NCBI GenBank assembly: GCA_022835595.1
Contig: BQUP01000001.1
Span: 248,001-312,000, forward strand
Length of the DNA stretch: 64,000 nucleotides
Direction of reading: 5' to 3'
Source of the DNA: Cystobasidium ongulense
Taxonomy: Eukaryota > Basidiomycota > Cystobasidiomycetes > Cystobasidiales > Cystobasidiaceae
Made by a program: the position numbers and the translations under genes. Positions 33,334 through 44,046 of this stretch are shown piece after piece (position 1 is the first letter of the stretch; each line of letters starts with the position of its first letter). The notes under the pieces were generated by a model. That model had not been told where the DNA came from. It ran no database searches and saw nothing but the letters and a program-made list of their open reading frames with translations.

Positions 33334-35912
33334 ATGAGCAGCTCTCGTGCTCTTCAACGTATGGGCGGTGCGGGCTTCGGGGGCATGGGCCAGTTTGGAG
33401 GAGCCTTTTTGCTCATCAATGCGCTGTCTGGCAAGATATACGAACTCATCAATGAAGCGAGCCAGGTGATCACAAAAGGCTACGAGACTGGCGGTGTACT
33501 AGGGTTGGCTCGCTCAGATGAGCTGAGAATACTTCTTAGAAGGTATTTATGGTTGCTTTCCTTGGTGTTTGCATATGAGAGGGTCAGATGGCTCTGGAGC
33601 TTTCTGAATGGCTTCAAAGCATTAACAAAGTGTATGCAATCGATTGTGTTCAGCATCACTATCTTCACTACAGCATATATTGAATAAGATGATTACTCTT
33701 CTCCCATTACAGACCTGTACATCGATGCTACCTTGAGAACTGGAGATCAAGCCTACGAATGCAAATGTTATACACTCAAATAAGCTCTTCCACAATGCTG
33801 ACTCGGAGGTCTGATGTACAGGGATTCTAGCTTACTGGGAGCATTCTAGCGGGTTCCGCAAGAAAAGTCGCGACTTCATCGTTGAGACAGGTGCAAAGAG
33901 CTCAAAGAGACGCGCCGTCCAGGCCATGCTTCACGGTGGCGGAGAGACCATGTCAGTCCTACCTTTCCCAGCGTTTCCCCTCTTGCACAAGGTGCCTCAA
34001 ACTATGGATGTTGCGCGCGCAGACCTTCTTTTCGGACTGCCGGCCCACCCCCTAAGTTTGGGTACAAGCCTGGCCATGTGGACCCTGTCCAAGCTCCAAG
34101 TGTGATACACCTCGTGTAGATGGGGCGAAACCGAGACAAAGAAGTCACGCAGTTAGTTAATTCTTCTTTCATTCCTCGTAGTTACTTGGACGCTCAGGTA
34201 TCAACGGATTCCGACATACAAACTCGAATTACTCCAAAAGACGGTAAGTACACGTGCAAACGACTATAGATCTCGCCTTTACTGAGTGCAGACTGAATTT
34301 CGCAGAAGCGGAGCAATGGTGTAAGGTCTCTCTTCATAAGCCTTCAAGGAGATGGCTTATCTGATATTGCTCATTGTCCTCAGTCATTAACGCAGGCACT
34401 GTCTTCAGATTGCGAAGAAGAATGCAAACAACCCCTCCAAATTGGATGACGGGTGCCGAATCTTCTCAAAATCCAGTTATTACGATTCGCTGCTACTCTC
34501 TCACTCGTAGGCCACTCTTCAAGCTTCTCAAAGAAGCCAAAGCTGTCTATGAGCGAACTCGCCCTCAGATGATCACAATCCGAGTGCTCGACGCTCGCGG
34601 TACTTGGCGCAGGATAGCTTACAAGGCGCGAAGACCTTTAGCGAACATCATCATGGAAGCGAGCGTACGCGACTCCCTGCTCGAAGATGCTCGAGAGTTT
34701 CTCAAATCTGAAGACTGGTATGCTGCTCGAGGCTTGCGCTGGAACCGGGGTTATCTCTTGCACGGCGCTCCAGGAACGGGCAAATCTTCAACTATACAAG
34801 CCCTTGCAAGTGAACTCAAGCTAGATGTGTATATAATCTCCATCAACTCCCCCATGATGAGCGACTCCATCCTAACATCAACAATGAGATCCATCCCTCC
34901 TAAAAGTATCGTCGTTATGGAAGATGTAGATGCTGTTTTCTCTACTCAAAAGAGAGAGCTGGCCAATGTTCCAGCTGCTCCAGGTAGAGGGCCAGTCATG
35001 GGCATGTATCCAGGCATGAGAATGGGGATGCAAGGCGGTGGTGGCGGCGGATCCATCAGCTTGAGCGCTGCGCTGAATGCCATCGATGGAATCGAATCCG
35101 CCGACGGTGGGCGTATCTTGATGATGTCTACGAACGTAGAGCTGTCAGAGCTCGATGCTGCTCTCACACGACCTGGCCGTGTCGATCTCTTCATCAACTA
35201 CAAGCGAGCTACTCGAGCCCAGGCTGAAGAACTATTCAATATATTCTATCGACCCGCACAGGCTGATGAATCGGAGTTGGAGGAAGAGCTTGTTGAACAA
35301 GATATTGACGCTCTCGAAGGGTTGGAAACGCCAGATATTCAGGAAAAACATTCCCCATCTTTGTTACCATCACTTGACTTCAAGTCTGTCGTGCAAAAAG
35401 CTACACGAAGCAAGCCGAACAGTCATCATCCTTTCGAATTACCATCTCATGTCACGCAGAGCAAAATTGCGGAATGGGCGCAATTGTGGGCTGCACAGCT
35501 TGAAGATGAACAGTTCACTATCGCAGAGCTGCAGGGCATGCTGTTGTTCTACAAGAAGGACCCAGAGACAGCTGTGAAGGAGATGTCTGGCTGGGTTGCC
35601 AAGGAACTCACCAAGAGGGAGGCCGAAGCTGAAAAGGAAAGGCTAAGACAGGAAGAAAAGAAAGTGCAAGCTGAGGCAGCTTCTTCTGCTCCTGCTCCTG
35701 CTCCTGCTGTCGTCATTGCAGGCTCAGCGCCGGTCAGTACGAGCAAGAAGGAGGGAAAGAAGGCCAGCAAGAAGGAAGATGAAAGGGAAGACGACAAAAA
35801 GGAGAAAGCAGAGGAAGCATCGCATCCCGTAGTGAAGCTGGGAAAAGTTCTCATTGACATTCAGGCCGAAGATTCCGCTTCTCTCTCGTCCGGGAGTGAC
35901 GCTCTTGAATAA
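33334..35912 (+). CDS. BCS1-type mitochondrial AAA ATPase
   Basis: Bcs1 proteins sit in the mitochondrial inner membrane; Bcs1 itself moves the folded Rieske protein across it for complex III assembly. The N-terminus (ATG at 33334) has a membrane-spanning segment in LWLLSLVFAYERVRWLWSFL. The BCS1 N-domain follows in small exons (AYEWILAYWEHSSGFRKK, DFIVETGAK, then WTLRYQRIPTYKLELL). The AAA module is clear: RGYLLHGAPGTGKSSTIQAL (Walker A), SIVVMEDVDAVF (Walker B), MSTNVELSELDAALTRPGRV (sensor 1 and arginine finger). An insert of Gly/Met-rich sequence (GMYPGMRMGMQGG) lies between Walker B and sensor 1. A long Lys/Glu/Ala-rich tail follows, so the protein is longer than yeast Bcs1. One intron appears to be GC-AG (33761-33821). 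Some middle exon borders are not resolved. It may be a BCS1 paralogue rather than the true orthologue. Confidence 0.85.
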
Positions 35913-36236
35913 ACTTGGGTCAAAGCACATGAACTCCATCGTTGCTATCGGAAGCAGTATCAGTACAATGTAGAATGGCTGGTCTCCCTTTTCGCAGTCT
36001 TGCTTGCAATATCAGATGTAGAAAATGATTGTCGACAACAGCGCTTTACGCCAAGTCCGCCGGGCTAGTTACGCTGAAACTTCCCATTTGACTGTGTAAT
36101 CTACTGCTTGCAGTGCTTGCCGTGTTATGTTGCATTTCCCGGCGAGCTAGGTGGTACAGAGGAAAGAAAAGCCCGACTTTTAAAATGTACTTTTCGAGCT
36201 CTGCAACTTGCTTTCTGATCATCATCAACCAGCAAG
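35913..36236. other. Intergenic, no gene seen
   Basis: About 320 bases between the BCS1-like gene and PRP46. It should hold a 3' UTR and a promoter; no specific element is recognised. Confidence 0.4.
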
Positions 36237-38067
36237 ATGGCAGCGACGCAAGCAGCACCCCAAGCAGCTGCAAGCAACGGGCAAGAGCACACTCTGCCGC
36301 CTCTGGATGCACTTCTGAAGAAGTCTGTCCTGCGCACCAGAGTGCTTTTCAGCTCGAATGATCCGCTGTTTTTGAACGAGAGCGGCCCATCATCAGCGTC
36401 AGCGTGAGTCTCCAGGCGTTGGCACAATTGTGCTACTGCAAAGGCCAGACGCTGATAGATTGCCTTACCATACGTCCGTCAAACCTCTATTACCTGGACC
36501 GTTGCCCTCGATCTCGTCTTCAATGCCGCATACACACTTGATGGCGCGAATCCTCCAGCTCAAAGGCAAGGGTAGCAAGCAAGATAGATACAGAATACAG
36601 GGATCTTACAACGCTACCTGCGGCCGTTGCTGCACAGCAAGGAGGAGCAGGGCCAGCAAGGCCGGGTGCAGCAGCCACTCCAGCAGCGGCGGTTCCAGCG
36701 AGCGCTGGCACGAAGCGAAAATTAATCGAGGGTAAGGGAGCGCCTGGAAGCTGTGACAGCTATACATATCACCTTCTATCGTATCTCTGGTACTGGGGTC
36801 CAGCTCGCTGACTTGCTCTGCCTTTGCTCTGGCGTCTGTGTATACAGGTCCTGGTGGCTCAAGTTCAGCAATCGTCGACGAAGTAGCGTCTGAAAAAGCG
36901 TAAGCCGGGCAGCATTTTGACTACTGTACTGCTAGCTCGGTACGATTTGGCTCACTTTCTCATACTTGCCTGCAGACTCGTCAGGCAACAACAGCAACAC
37001 GCAGCACACGCTCAACCCACACTTCTCTCACAATCACTCATCAAGCGCAAAGAAGCAAGATCCATCAAACCAGATTACCACCCACAATGGAAGCTGTCAA
37101 GAGTCATTTCAGGTCACTTGGGATGGGTGCGAGCGGTTACTGTAGAGCCTGGTAATCAATGGTTCGCAACAGGTGCCGGAGACAGATTGATCAAGGTGCG
37201 TAGTTCTCGTCTGAATGCTGGTCAAAGAATTTCTGGCTGATCTTTTCGTCCTTCCTATTGTAGATTTGGGATCTAGCGTCAGGAGAACTCAAGCTATCTC
37301 TCACAGGACACATATCAACAGTACGCGGTCTTGCGGTTTCACCGCGACATCCATATCTCTTCTCGGCTGGTGAAGACAAGATGGTCAAATGCTGGGATTT
37401 AGAACAGAACAAGGTTATTCGCCATTATCATGGCCATCTGTCAGCGGTCTATTCTATGGCTCTGCACCCCACTCTCGATGTTCTCGTGACCGGTGGACGA
37501 GACGCAGCTGTCAGAGTTTGGGATATGCGGACGAAGCAGGCGATACATGTTATGACAGGACACACAGCAACTGTTGCCGACGTGAAATGTCAAGATAGCG
37601 ACCCACAAATTATTTCAGGCTCAATGGATTCAACAATCCGTCTGTGGGATTTAGTCGCTGGAAAGACCATGACACAGCTCACTCATCATCACAAATCCGT
37701 TCGAAGTTTGACTATACACCCCACGGAATATTCATTCGCATCAGGTTCAGCTGGAGGTAACAACATCAAGAAATGGAAGTTCCCAGATGGAGATTTCGTC
37801 TTCAACTTTGCTGGTCACAACAGCATTATCAATACTGTGAATGTCAACGAAGATGGCGTTTTCTATAGCGGAGCCGATGATGGAAGTCAATGCTTCTGGG
37901 ACTGGAAGACTGGGCTACCTTTCCAGACTATTCAAGATAAACCACAGCCTGGAAGTTTGGATGCGGAATCTGGAATCTTCTGCTCTACTTTCGATAGAAG
38001 TGGATCGCGCCTTATCACTGGGCAGGCAGACAAGACGATCCGTATATTCAAGGAGGTCACAGAATGA
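36237..38067 (+). CDS. PRP46: Pre-mRNA splicing WD40 protein PRP46/PLRG1
   Basis: PRP46 (PLRG1/PRL1) is a core subunit of the Prp19-associated NTC complex in the active spliceosome. The N-terminus (ATG at 36237) is low-complexity with [20 protein letters not shown], then Ala/Pro-rich sequence, split by several introns. The linker [20 protein letters not shown] leads into seven WD repeats. These include [60 protein letters not shown] and [20 protein letters not shown]. The last is [20 protein letters not shown], ending IRIFKEVTE at the stop (38065-38067). The order of sites ([20 protein letters not shown] in the second blade) matches PRL1 proteins. The exon borders before about 36900 are approximate. 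Confidence 0.93.
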
Positions 38068-38539
38068 TGGCAGCGTTAATGTGGTGGCGGTCACTTGTAC
38101 TCATTGTATGCTGAAATGTAGCTTGATCTGTTGCAGTCATGCTTTCTGTTAATGCCCCTTTCCAGTTACCGAACGTGTAAGGCAGTCCCTCGCCGGTCAG
38201 TCTGTCTGACGACACACGAGGTGGTCAGAGATGCGAGCATCTGTTTGCATGTTTGCGAATTACATACGCTTGATAGAAGACTGTTATCTTGACTTGGGTA
38301 TTTTTTCCAAGCCACATCACTCAAAAACAAGATCCTGCAATTCTGCCGAGACAACTCAAGATACCGGGCTATGCAGACGCTAGAGCATTGGCTTGCTGAA
38401 GCGTACTTCCCACTGTAGATATGAGAGAAGGATCAGCTGACGGTCTATACTGTATACGCCGCTGGATAGGAGCGTAAGCTTACTCCAGCTCAATATTGCG
38501 ACAACTATTTGGGAAAAGGAAGAAAGGAATATAAGTCAT
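38068..38539. other. Convergent intergenic region, no gene seen
   Basis: About 470 bases between the 3' ends of PRP46 (+) and the aldolase (-). It should hold both 3' UTRs. No structured element is recognised. Confidence 0.4.
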
Positions 38540-39691
38540 TCACCCGAGGCCTACGGTTGGCAGTGCTCGCAGCTTACTGTCTCCTCCAATATTGATGAAC
38601 TGGAAACCCTGTGCAAAACGGGCGGCTGCTTGTTCTGCACTAATGCAAAATATGCCCGACAGTTTTCCAGCTTTCTCAGCCGCATCGCGGATAACCTCGA
38701 TAGCTTCTTGAACATCGGCGCAGTCCATATGATTCTTTGCTCCGTTGCCCATCGAACAGGCGAGGTCATTGGGTCCAATAAAGAGCATGTCTGTAGACCA
38801 TGTGTACTCCAAAAGTCAATTTACACACCTTCCCATTTGTCAGACAGCGTGCCTAAACGAAGCTCACCGATACCAGGTACAGATGCGATTTCATTTGCAT
38901 TCTTGAGCCCAAGTGGAGTCTCTATTTGCACAATGACCATGGTAGTCTTGTTGGCTGTGGCGAGGTATTCGGGCATGCTCTGACCAAAGTGAGCTGGGGC
39001 GAAGGGAGAGCCACAGCCTCTTATTCCCTGGGGCGGGAACTTGCACATTCTGACTACAGCTTCGGCTTGTTCCTGTGCACAACCTTCCAAGGTAAGACTT
39101 TCGGAGCATGGAGGATAGGGTTTACAATACGATTACCTACCTTCGTCTCGACCATGGGCACCATGACACCGAACGCGCCCGCGTCGAGAGCACGCTTGAA
39201 GAAAGCAAGCTCTGGTGCTGGCACGCGTACGATGGGTGCAGCACCTGTGCCAGCTATTGCGGGTATCATGTTGTGCATTTCGGTATCGCCGATTGCTCCA
39301 TGCTCTGCATCAATGAGGATCCACTGCATTTAAGTAAACAGGATGGTGACCGACAATGAATTAGCGACGGGTTGACCGGGCCATCTATAAAGGCACAAGG
39401 CGCATACCTGGTATCCGAAGCTTGCGACAATCTTTGCAAGGCCAGGTCTGCAGGCATTTCCGCAAAATGCCGATAAGCCTGACGCTGCTGATAGCTGGCT
39501 GGAAAGCTAGCCGTGACAGGAAGCTCCGGGACTCACCCAGGGAACTGCATCCACGAGCCCCAGACGGGCTTCCTTCCAGAGACGCCAGGTCTGCCAGCCT
39601 CGCACGCAGCAGCTAGAGCTTGTGCGCCTGTCAGCTGCGAGCGAGGTGCGCCTGTCGCTGCCGACGGAGCAGCTGGTCCATAGCCGGCCAT
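38540..39691 (-). CDS. HpcH/HpaI-family class II aldolase
   Basis: These enzymes cleave 2-keto-3-deoxy or 4-hydroxy-2-oxo acids to pyruvate and an aldehyde, using a divalent metal; the cellular substrate here is unknown. The ATG at 39691 opens MAGYGPAAPSAATGAPRSQL. Conserved parts follow on four or more exons: AKIVASFGYQ joined to WILIDAEHGAIGDTEMHNMI, then APIVRVPAPELAFFKRALDA, GAFGVMVPMVETK, TTMVIVQIETPLGLKNANEI (metal-binding Glu) and MLFIGPNDLACSMGNG (metal-binding Asp). The end reads ALPTVGLG before the stop at 38540. The protein has the length expected of a fungal HpcH protein. Neighbouring genes do not suggest a pathway. Confidence 0.9.
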
Positions 39692-40446
39692 TTTGTTTGA
39701 GGGATAGTGAGAAGGAAGGTTGCTGTTGTTAAGACGATGAGCGGTAAGCGGGCGTTGCACCGACTATTGAAGGATGGGAGATTCGCTATCGAGTCTGACC
39801 TACTTGCTTGCAGCGTGTTGCAGTCTTCCTGAATTCCATCGCTCGTCCATGTCTTCCTCGACTCCGCCTTGCCCGAATTGTCGATCACGCTGCTATCGGC
39901 ACAGGCCGACGAACCGACGCGGCAAGACGGACGGCAAGTAGGTACGCTGTAGCCTCACCTGACCTGAAGTGGCCGATCTTGCTGCTGGTAGGATGGATAG
40001 CGTGCACCAGTCCAGCCTGTTGTAGTCTGGCAGCCTTCTAAATAGTCTTTCCCGCTTCGGCCGTACGTTCCTGGGCCTGTGCAGACGGACGGCAGATTCA
40101 ATTCTCGTTGAACATACATGCAGAGTGTTGGACAAGCCCGATACCCATTACATCCATGAGAGTTACCACAAGATGCGAGTAGAACGGGCTTACCAAGCCT
40201 TGCGTATCCACATAATCCCTGCTTGTGCTGGGGTAAAGCTTGCATCTATTCTACATATGTCTGGACTGGCATAACGGTACAACGACTTGCTTCTCATCCC
40301 ATAACTTTGCTCTGTGTGGCTTTACGATATATCCGTTTGATTGACTCTCCGCCAATTTGGAGCCCACACTCCAAGTAGCGGGTTTGAAAATCCGAGTGGT
40401 GCACTACACGAGTAGCGGAGAAGCTATCGTTTTATGGGATGGCGAG
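39692..40446. other. Intergenic, no gene seen
   Basis: About 750 bases between the aldolase start and the KEX1 stop, both on the minus strand. Open frames on both strands are short and have no recognisable content. It should hold the aldolase promoter and KEX1 3' UTR. Confidence 0.4.
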
Positions 40447-43009
40447 TCACTCTCGTCTAACATTAACTCCCACGTCATCAAGCAACTCATCGTCGTCTTC
40501 GACAGTAAACAGGACCCGAGCAGTCTCATCTATCGAGTCCTTCTGCGTGCGCTTCTTTCCGGTCGCTGGTTGAGGATAGAACCGGTCATGCCCAGATGAT
40601 CCATCTCTACCTGGTGTCCTCAAGGGACTTCCAGGCCTGTTCTCGGCTGGAAAATGTCTTGCTCTTCTGCCGTGATAAGTCGACGAGCCGGGAGGTGGCG
40701 AAGTACCTATTTTACCAAGTCTATATCCAGATTCTGATCTAGCCATAATATGATGCTTATTTTCCGCGTGTTTCGGCATCCATCCCTTTCTTTGATGCCT
40801 TGTTCTCGCACGCCAGCGCAAAACACCATAGATAGCCAAAGTGACTGTAAGGACGATCAGAAAGAGTACGGCTGAACGCCGTGGTCCGTATACCAGCTCC
40901 CTCTCTTTATCTACAGGTTGTCCTTCTGATCCCGCCTTATCGACCGCATCAGAAGCAGCTTTGTCAACTGCAGCGGCTTGCTTTTCCAACTCGTCCTTAA
41001 CGCTTTCCAGAGTCTCGCCTTCGGGAGAGATCTTGCCAAGCACATTGCCATCGCCTTGACCTATTGTAGACGGAACCTTGGATCCGGCTCCTGCTGCATT
41101 GAGAGTGTCTATGCCCGTGAAACGAAGTAAGATGTCGTGCGCTTCGTATGGCTTATCAATTGGCACCTGCAAACACACATCGTCAGCATGCTTGTTTGGT
41201 AAATGCTAAATAAGTGTAAGTGACTCACCATATGGCCTGCCTCCTTTACAATCACCCATGTCAAATTCCTGTCCTCTCTCCAGCTTCCCGCCAATGTGCC
41301 ATTAACGAACCAGTCTTTAGCAGTAGCATTTTCTCCAAATCCAACTGCCCCGTTCCACCTCAGGTCATTGATCATACTCTCAATTCCGACCCAGTTGCAC
41401 ATCAAGTCAGCATCTCCAGCGAACAGTAAGATAGGCATAGTTTGCAACAATTCTGGAAGTAATTCAACCGAAGGAAAAGAGTGCGGACTCCACATTTGAT
41501 TGCCAACAGTATCGTTGCATTGTTGCCAAGGTGAAGATTTCCGCAATGCATGGAAAGAGTCGAGGACGTCTTCGCGCTGGAGGTAAGGCGTAGCATAGTC
41601 TAATCCAGGTGGGTATTCGCCGCAAAAGGCTGCAGGTCTGACATCATATTCGTTGATGCAGTATTTCTTAGTGTCGAAGCTGTGAGAGTGCAATGTCAAC
41701 AGGTGCCATAGCTCAGAGAATGACATGAGATGGCAGAGAAGGGCGGCATACGTAGTCTTTGCTGCTCTCATGACGCCTTCGATTAGCCGCTCGCAAGAGC
41801 CAACAAGTACATGATGTTGACCCGCAGTACTGTTCAGATCCATCTCGCAACCTTGAAGTGTAGTCATGACCTCTTTGACCTCTTGACTTTTTGTCTCCTT
41901 CAAGAATCCACGTTCTTTGGCATATTCGACGTAGCCTGGGTATTGATGAGTGGGCGAGAACCACCCATTGCCCATGAGAAGGCCTTTCAGTGTTTTAGGC
42001 ATAGCCTTATTTGAACTGATGGCCCTTGCGAGATAGGGTATCGTTGTACCAGCGTATGATTCGCCAGAGAGGTAGGTCTGAAGATGAGAGGCGGCATGTG
42101 CGCGATATTAGCAAGGCTCATCAATGAATGTACCTCTTTCCAGACTTGCATCGACACTTTCATACTCCGGGAATACCGAGTAGAAATTTGACAGGAAAGT
42201 CACAATCTGCTCCGCTGCCTGTCAAGTTAATTCAAGATTAGATTGTGCGCAAGTTAAACTGGCCCAGTTGTATTCCAGTCAGTCAATGCAAGACTCACCG
42301 GAGCCAACTCCCTGACAGCTTGTCCTTTATTGATGTAGCTATATCCAGTACCAGCAGGTTGGTCCACGAATAAGACGTTTGCATATTCGTTCCATTTGCC
42401 GGGATTGTCACGTAATGTCGCTTGCGAACCTTTGCCCTGTACGGTTATAGGTCCTACTTCAAGCAGGGCTCCATCGAAGGAGGAGCAGCCGGGGCCTAAA
42501 CCCGACAAACGATGCTCAGCTTTGCTGTGTCCCGTATAGAGGATCAAAACAGATTACACCTACCTCCATTGAACCAAATCACGAGTTTCTGTCGATCAGC
42601 TACGTGCTTCGCTTTAACGAGAAGCTGTGTAGACAAGGCCAGCTTTAGCTCTCGGGAAGCTTGTCGCATTGCATCAAAATGTGCTCACAAAGAACAAATG
42701 AGCATCCGAAACAGCGTCGTCTGGCATTACATCTCTTGATTGTGCGTCAAGAGCGTATGAGGCTGGAAGGTGACCAGAGTACATAGGTGCCAGGAGGAGA
42801 TTGGAGCTCGATGCGGCTGGCAGCGCTGGCACATAGAATGAAGCTGCTGATACAACATCATTGCCGCTATCGATCTTGCTGTTAGGCCTTGTGCTATTGG
42901 CATCGCGGTGCTGCTGAAGCTGGCTTCGCTCATGCTGTTCATGCTGTTCAAGAGCCTGGGCTCTTTGAATGAGCGAAACGAGACTTTCGGACCCTCGAAG
43001 GTGGGCCAT
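40447..43009 (-). CDS. KEX1: Serine carboxypeptidase KEX1
   Basis: Kex1 is a trans-Golgi membrane carboxypeptidase that trims basic residues left after Kex2 cleavage of secreted precursors. The S10 family core is clear: SFYVPALPAAS and MYSGHLPASYALD, then [35 protein letters not shown], the nucleophile in SGESYAG, GLLMGNGWFSPTHQYPGYVE, the Asp in LLFAGDADLMCNWVGIE and the His in WVIVKEAGHMV. A Golgi-type transmembrane helix (SAVLFLIVLTVTLAIYGVLR) and a long basic cytosolic tail end at 40447, as expected for KEX1 and not for vacuolar carboxypeptidase Y. The start is uncertain. The ATG at 43009 gives MAHLRGSESLVSLIQRAQAL, which is not a typical signal peptide, so an upstream exon may exist. Confidence 0.88.
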
Positions 43010-43565
43010 CTACTTGCGCATGGAGAGTGCGGCAAGCGTTATATTGGGCGTTTTGGTACGTATTGGCTGTTTGTAGGAGTGAAGGCCAGTCGAGCAACTG
43101 CTGAACTCCGCTGCGATCACCTTTCCACCTCCAAAGGTCAGATTCTCGTGCTTCTACAACCAAGGTATACGATACCTAGCTAATTCATGCGCGTAATGTC
43201 TGTCAGCTATACTGCGGCATGCCAGGGTGCCTGTCAAACAATCCTGAACAAAAAGACGTGACTTCAACGATAATCCACTTTGCTGGTGGGTCACGAGTCG
43301 GACTTCGAGACCTTGCTGCAAGGCGGATTTCCCAACATCTCTAGTGTGGTACACTGAGCAGCGTATCTACTAGTATACTCCACAAAGGGCATAATATGTG
43401 CTCAGGACCCAATAAACCGTCCTCCTTTCGCTAAGCTAGCAGAAGCACGATGTACGCATATACAGTCTTCTATTAGACAAAGACCCCATGGGTCTGTATG
43501 CGTGCTTGAGCCCATGGTAACGTATTCCAGTCTTTCGAGGTCCATATAGAGGGTCCTTCCAGCTC
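43010..43565. other. Unresolved stretch upstream of KEX1
   Basis: About 550 bases of minus-strand upstream sequence. It may contain the missing KEX1 first exon and promoter. I could not find an exon with an ATG and signal peptide that joins in frame. Confidence 0.35.
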
Positions 43566-43855
43566 TCATTGTGCGTTTGGGAAATGTAGTACGGAAAATG
43601 CTCTAACCACCTGAACTAATAGCCGGCTCTTGGAGTGGACCCATCGCAAACTTACCACAGAGACAGGCAGAGTATATTCTGTGTCGGCTAGAGTCGACCT
43701 TGTATATACTGAACTCACTGAATACTGCTGGCTATTTGCGCAGTAGCCTTTTCGTCTGACTTTATCGAATGGTACGCATTTTCCTGGCAGTCGCGTACAA
43801 GAAAGCAGCCAAAAGGCAAGAAACAAACGATTTGCCAGGTCATGGTTGATTTCAT
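43566..43855 (-). CDS. Possible small secreted protein, three exons
   Basis: A tentative gene not recognised as any family. Exons 43855-43719, 43678-43656 and 43615-43566 join in frame with GT-AG junctions (donors GTGAGT and GTAAGT, acceptors CAG and TAG) to give 69 residues. The start MKSTMTWQIVCFLPFGCFLV looks like a signal peptide or membrane anchor. The remainder is short and contains only a few Cys (DCQ, ACLC). Both introns would be 40 bases, shorter than others in this window, which weakens the model. Its ATG lies about 190 bases from the divergent start of the PLP enzyme at 44047, consistent with a shared promoter. It could instead be noise or a fragment of the KEX1 5' end. Confidence 0.25.
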
Positions 43856-44046
43856 CTTGCTTAGATTTGGTTACTGTGTCATGTAGGCATGGGCAATCCG
43901 ACGCTTGTTACAAGTGATTGTAGCGATGCCTGAAGTGTTCCGCTGTCTGTCCGGTGAATTCCCGATCATGCACCAAAGTGACAGCTTATCTCCTCCGACA
44001 GCTACTCACCACAGCACCCACACCTGACACAGGTATCAGCCCCAAC

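Noticed and set aside
43715-43855. Signal-peptide exon of KEX1
   Set aside because: It could supply the missing signal, but the gap to the KEX1 body is over 700 bases, far longer than the introns seen here, and no in-phase junction was found.
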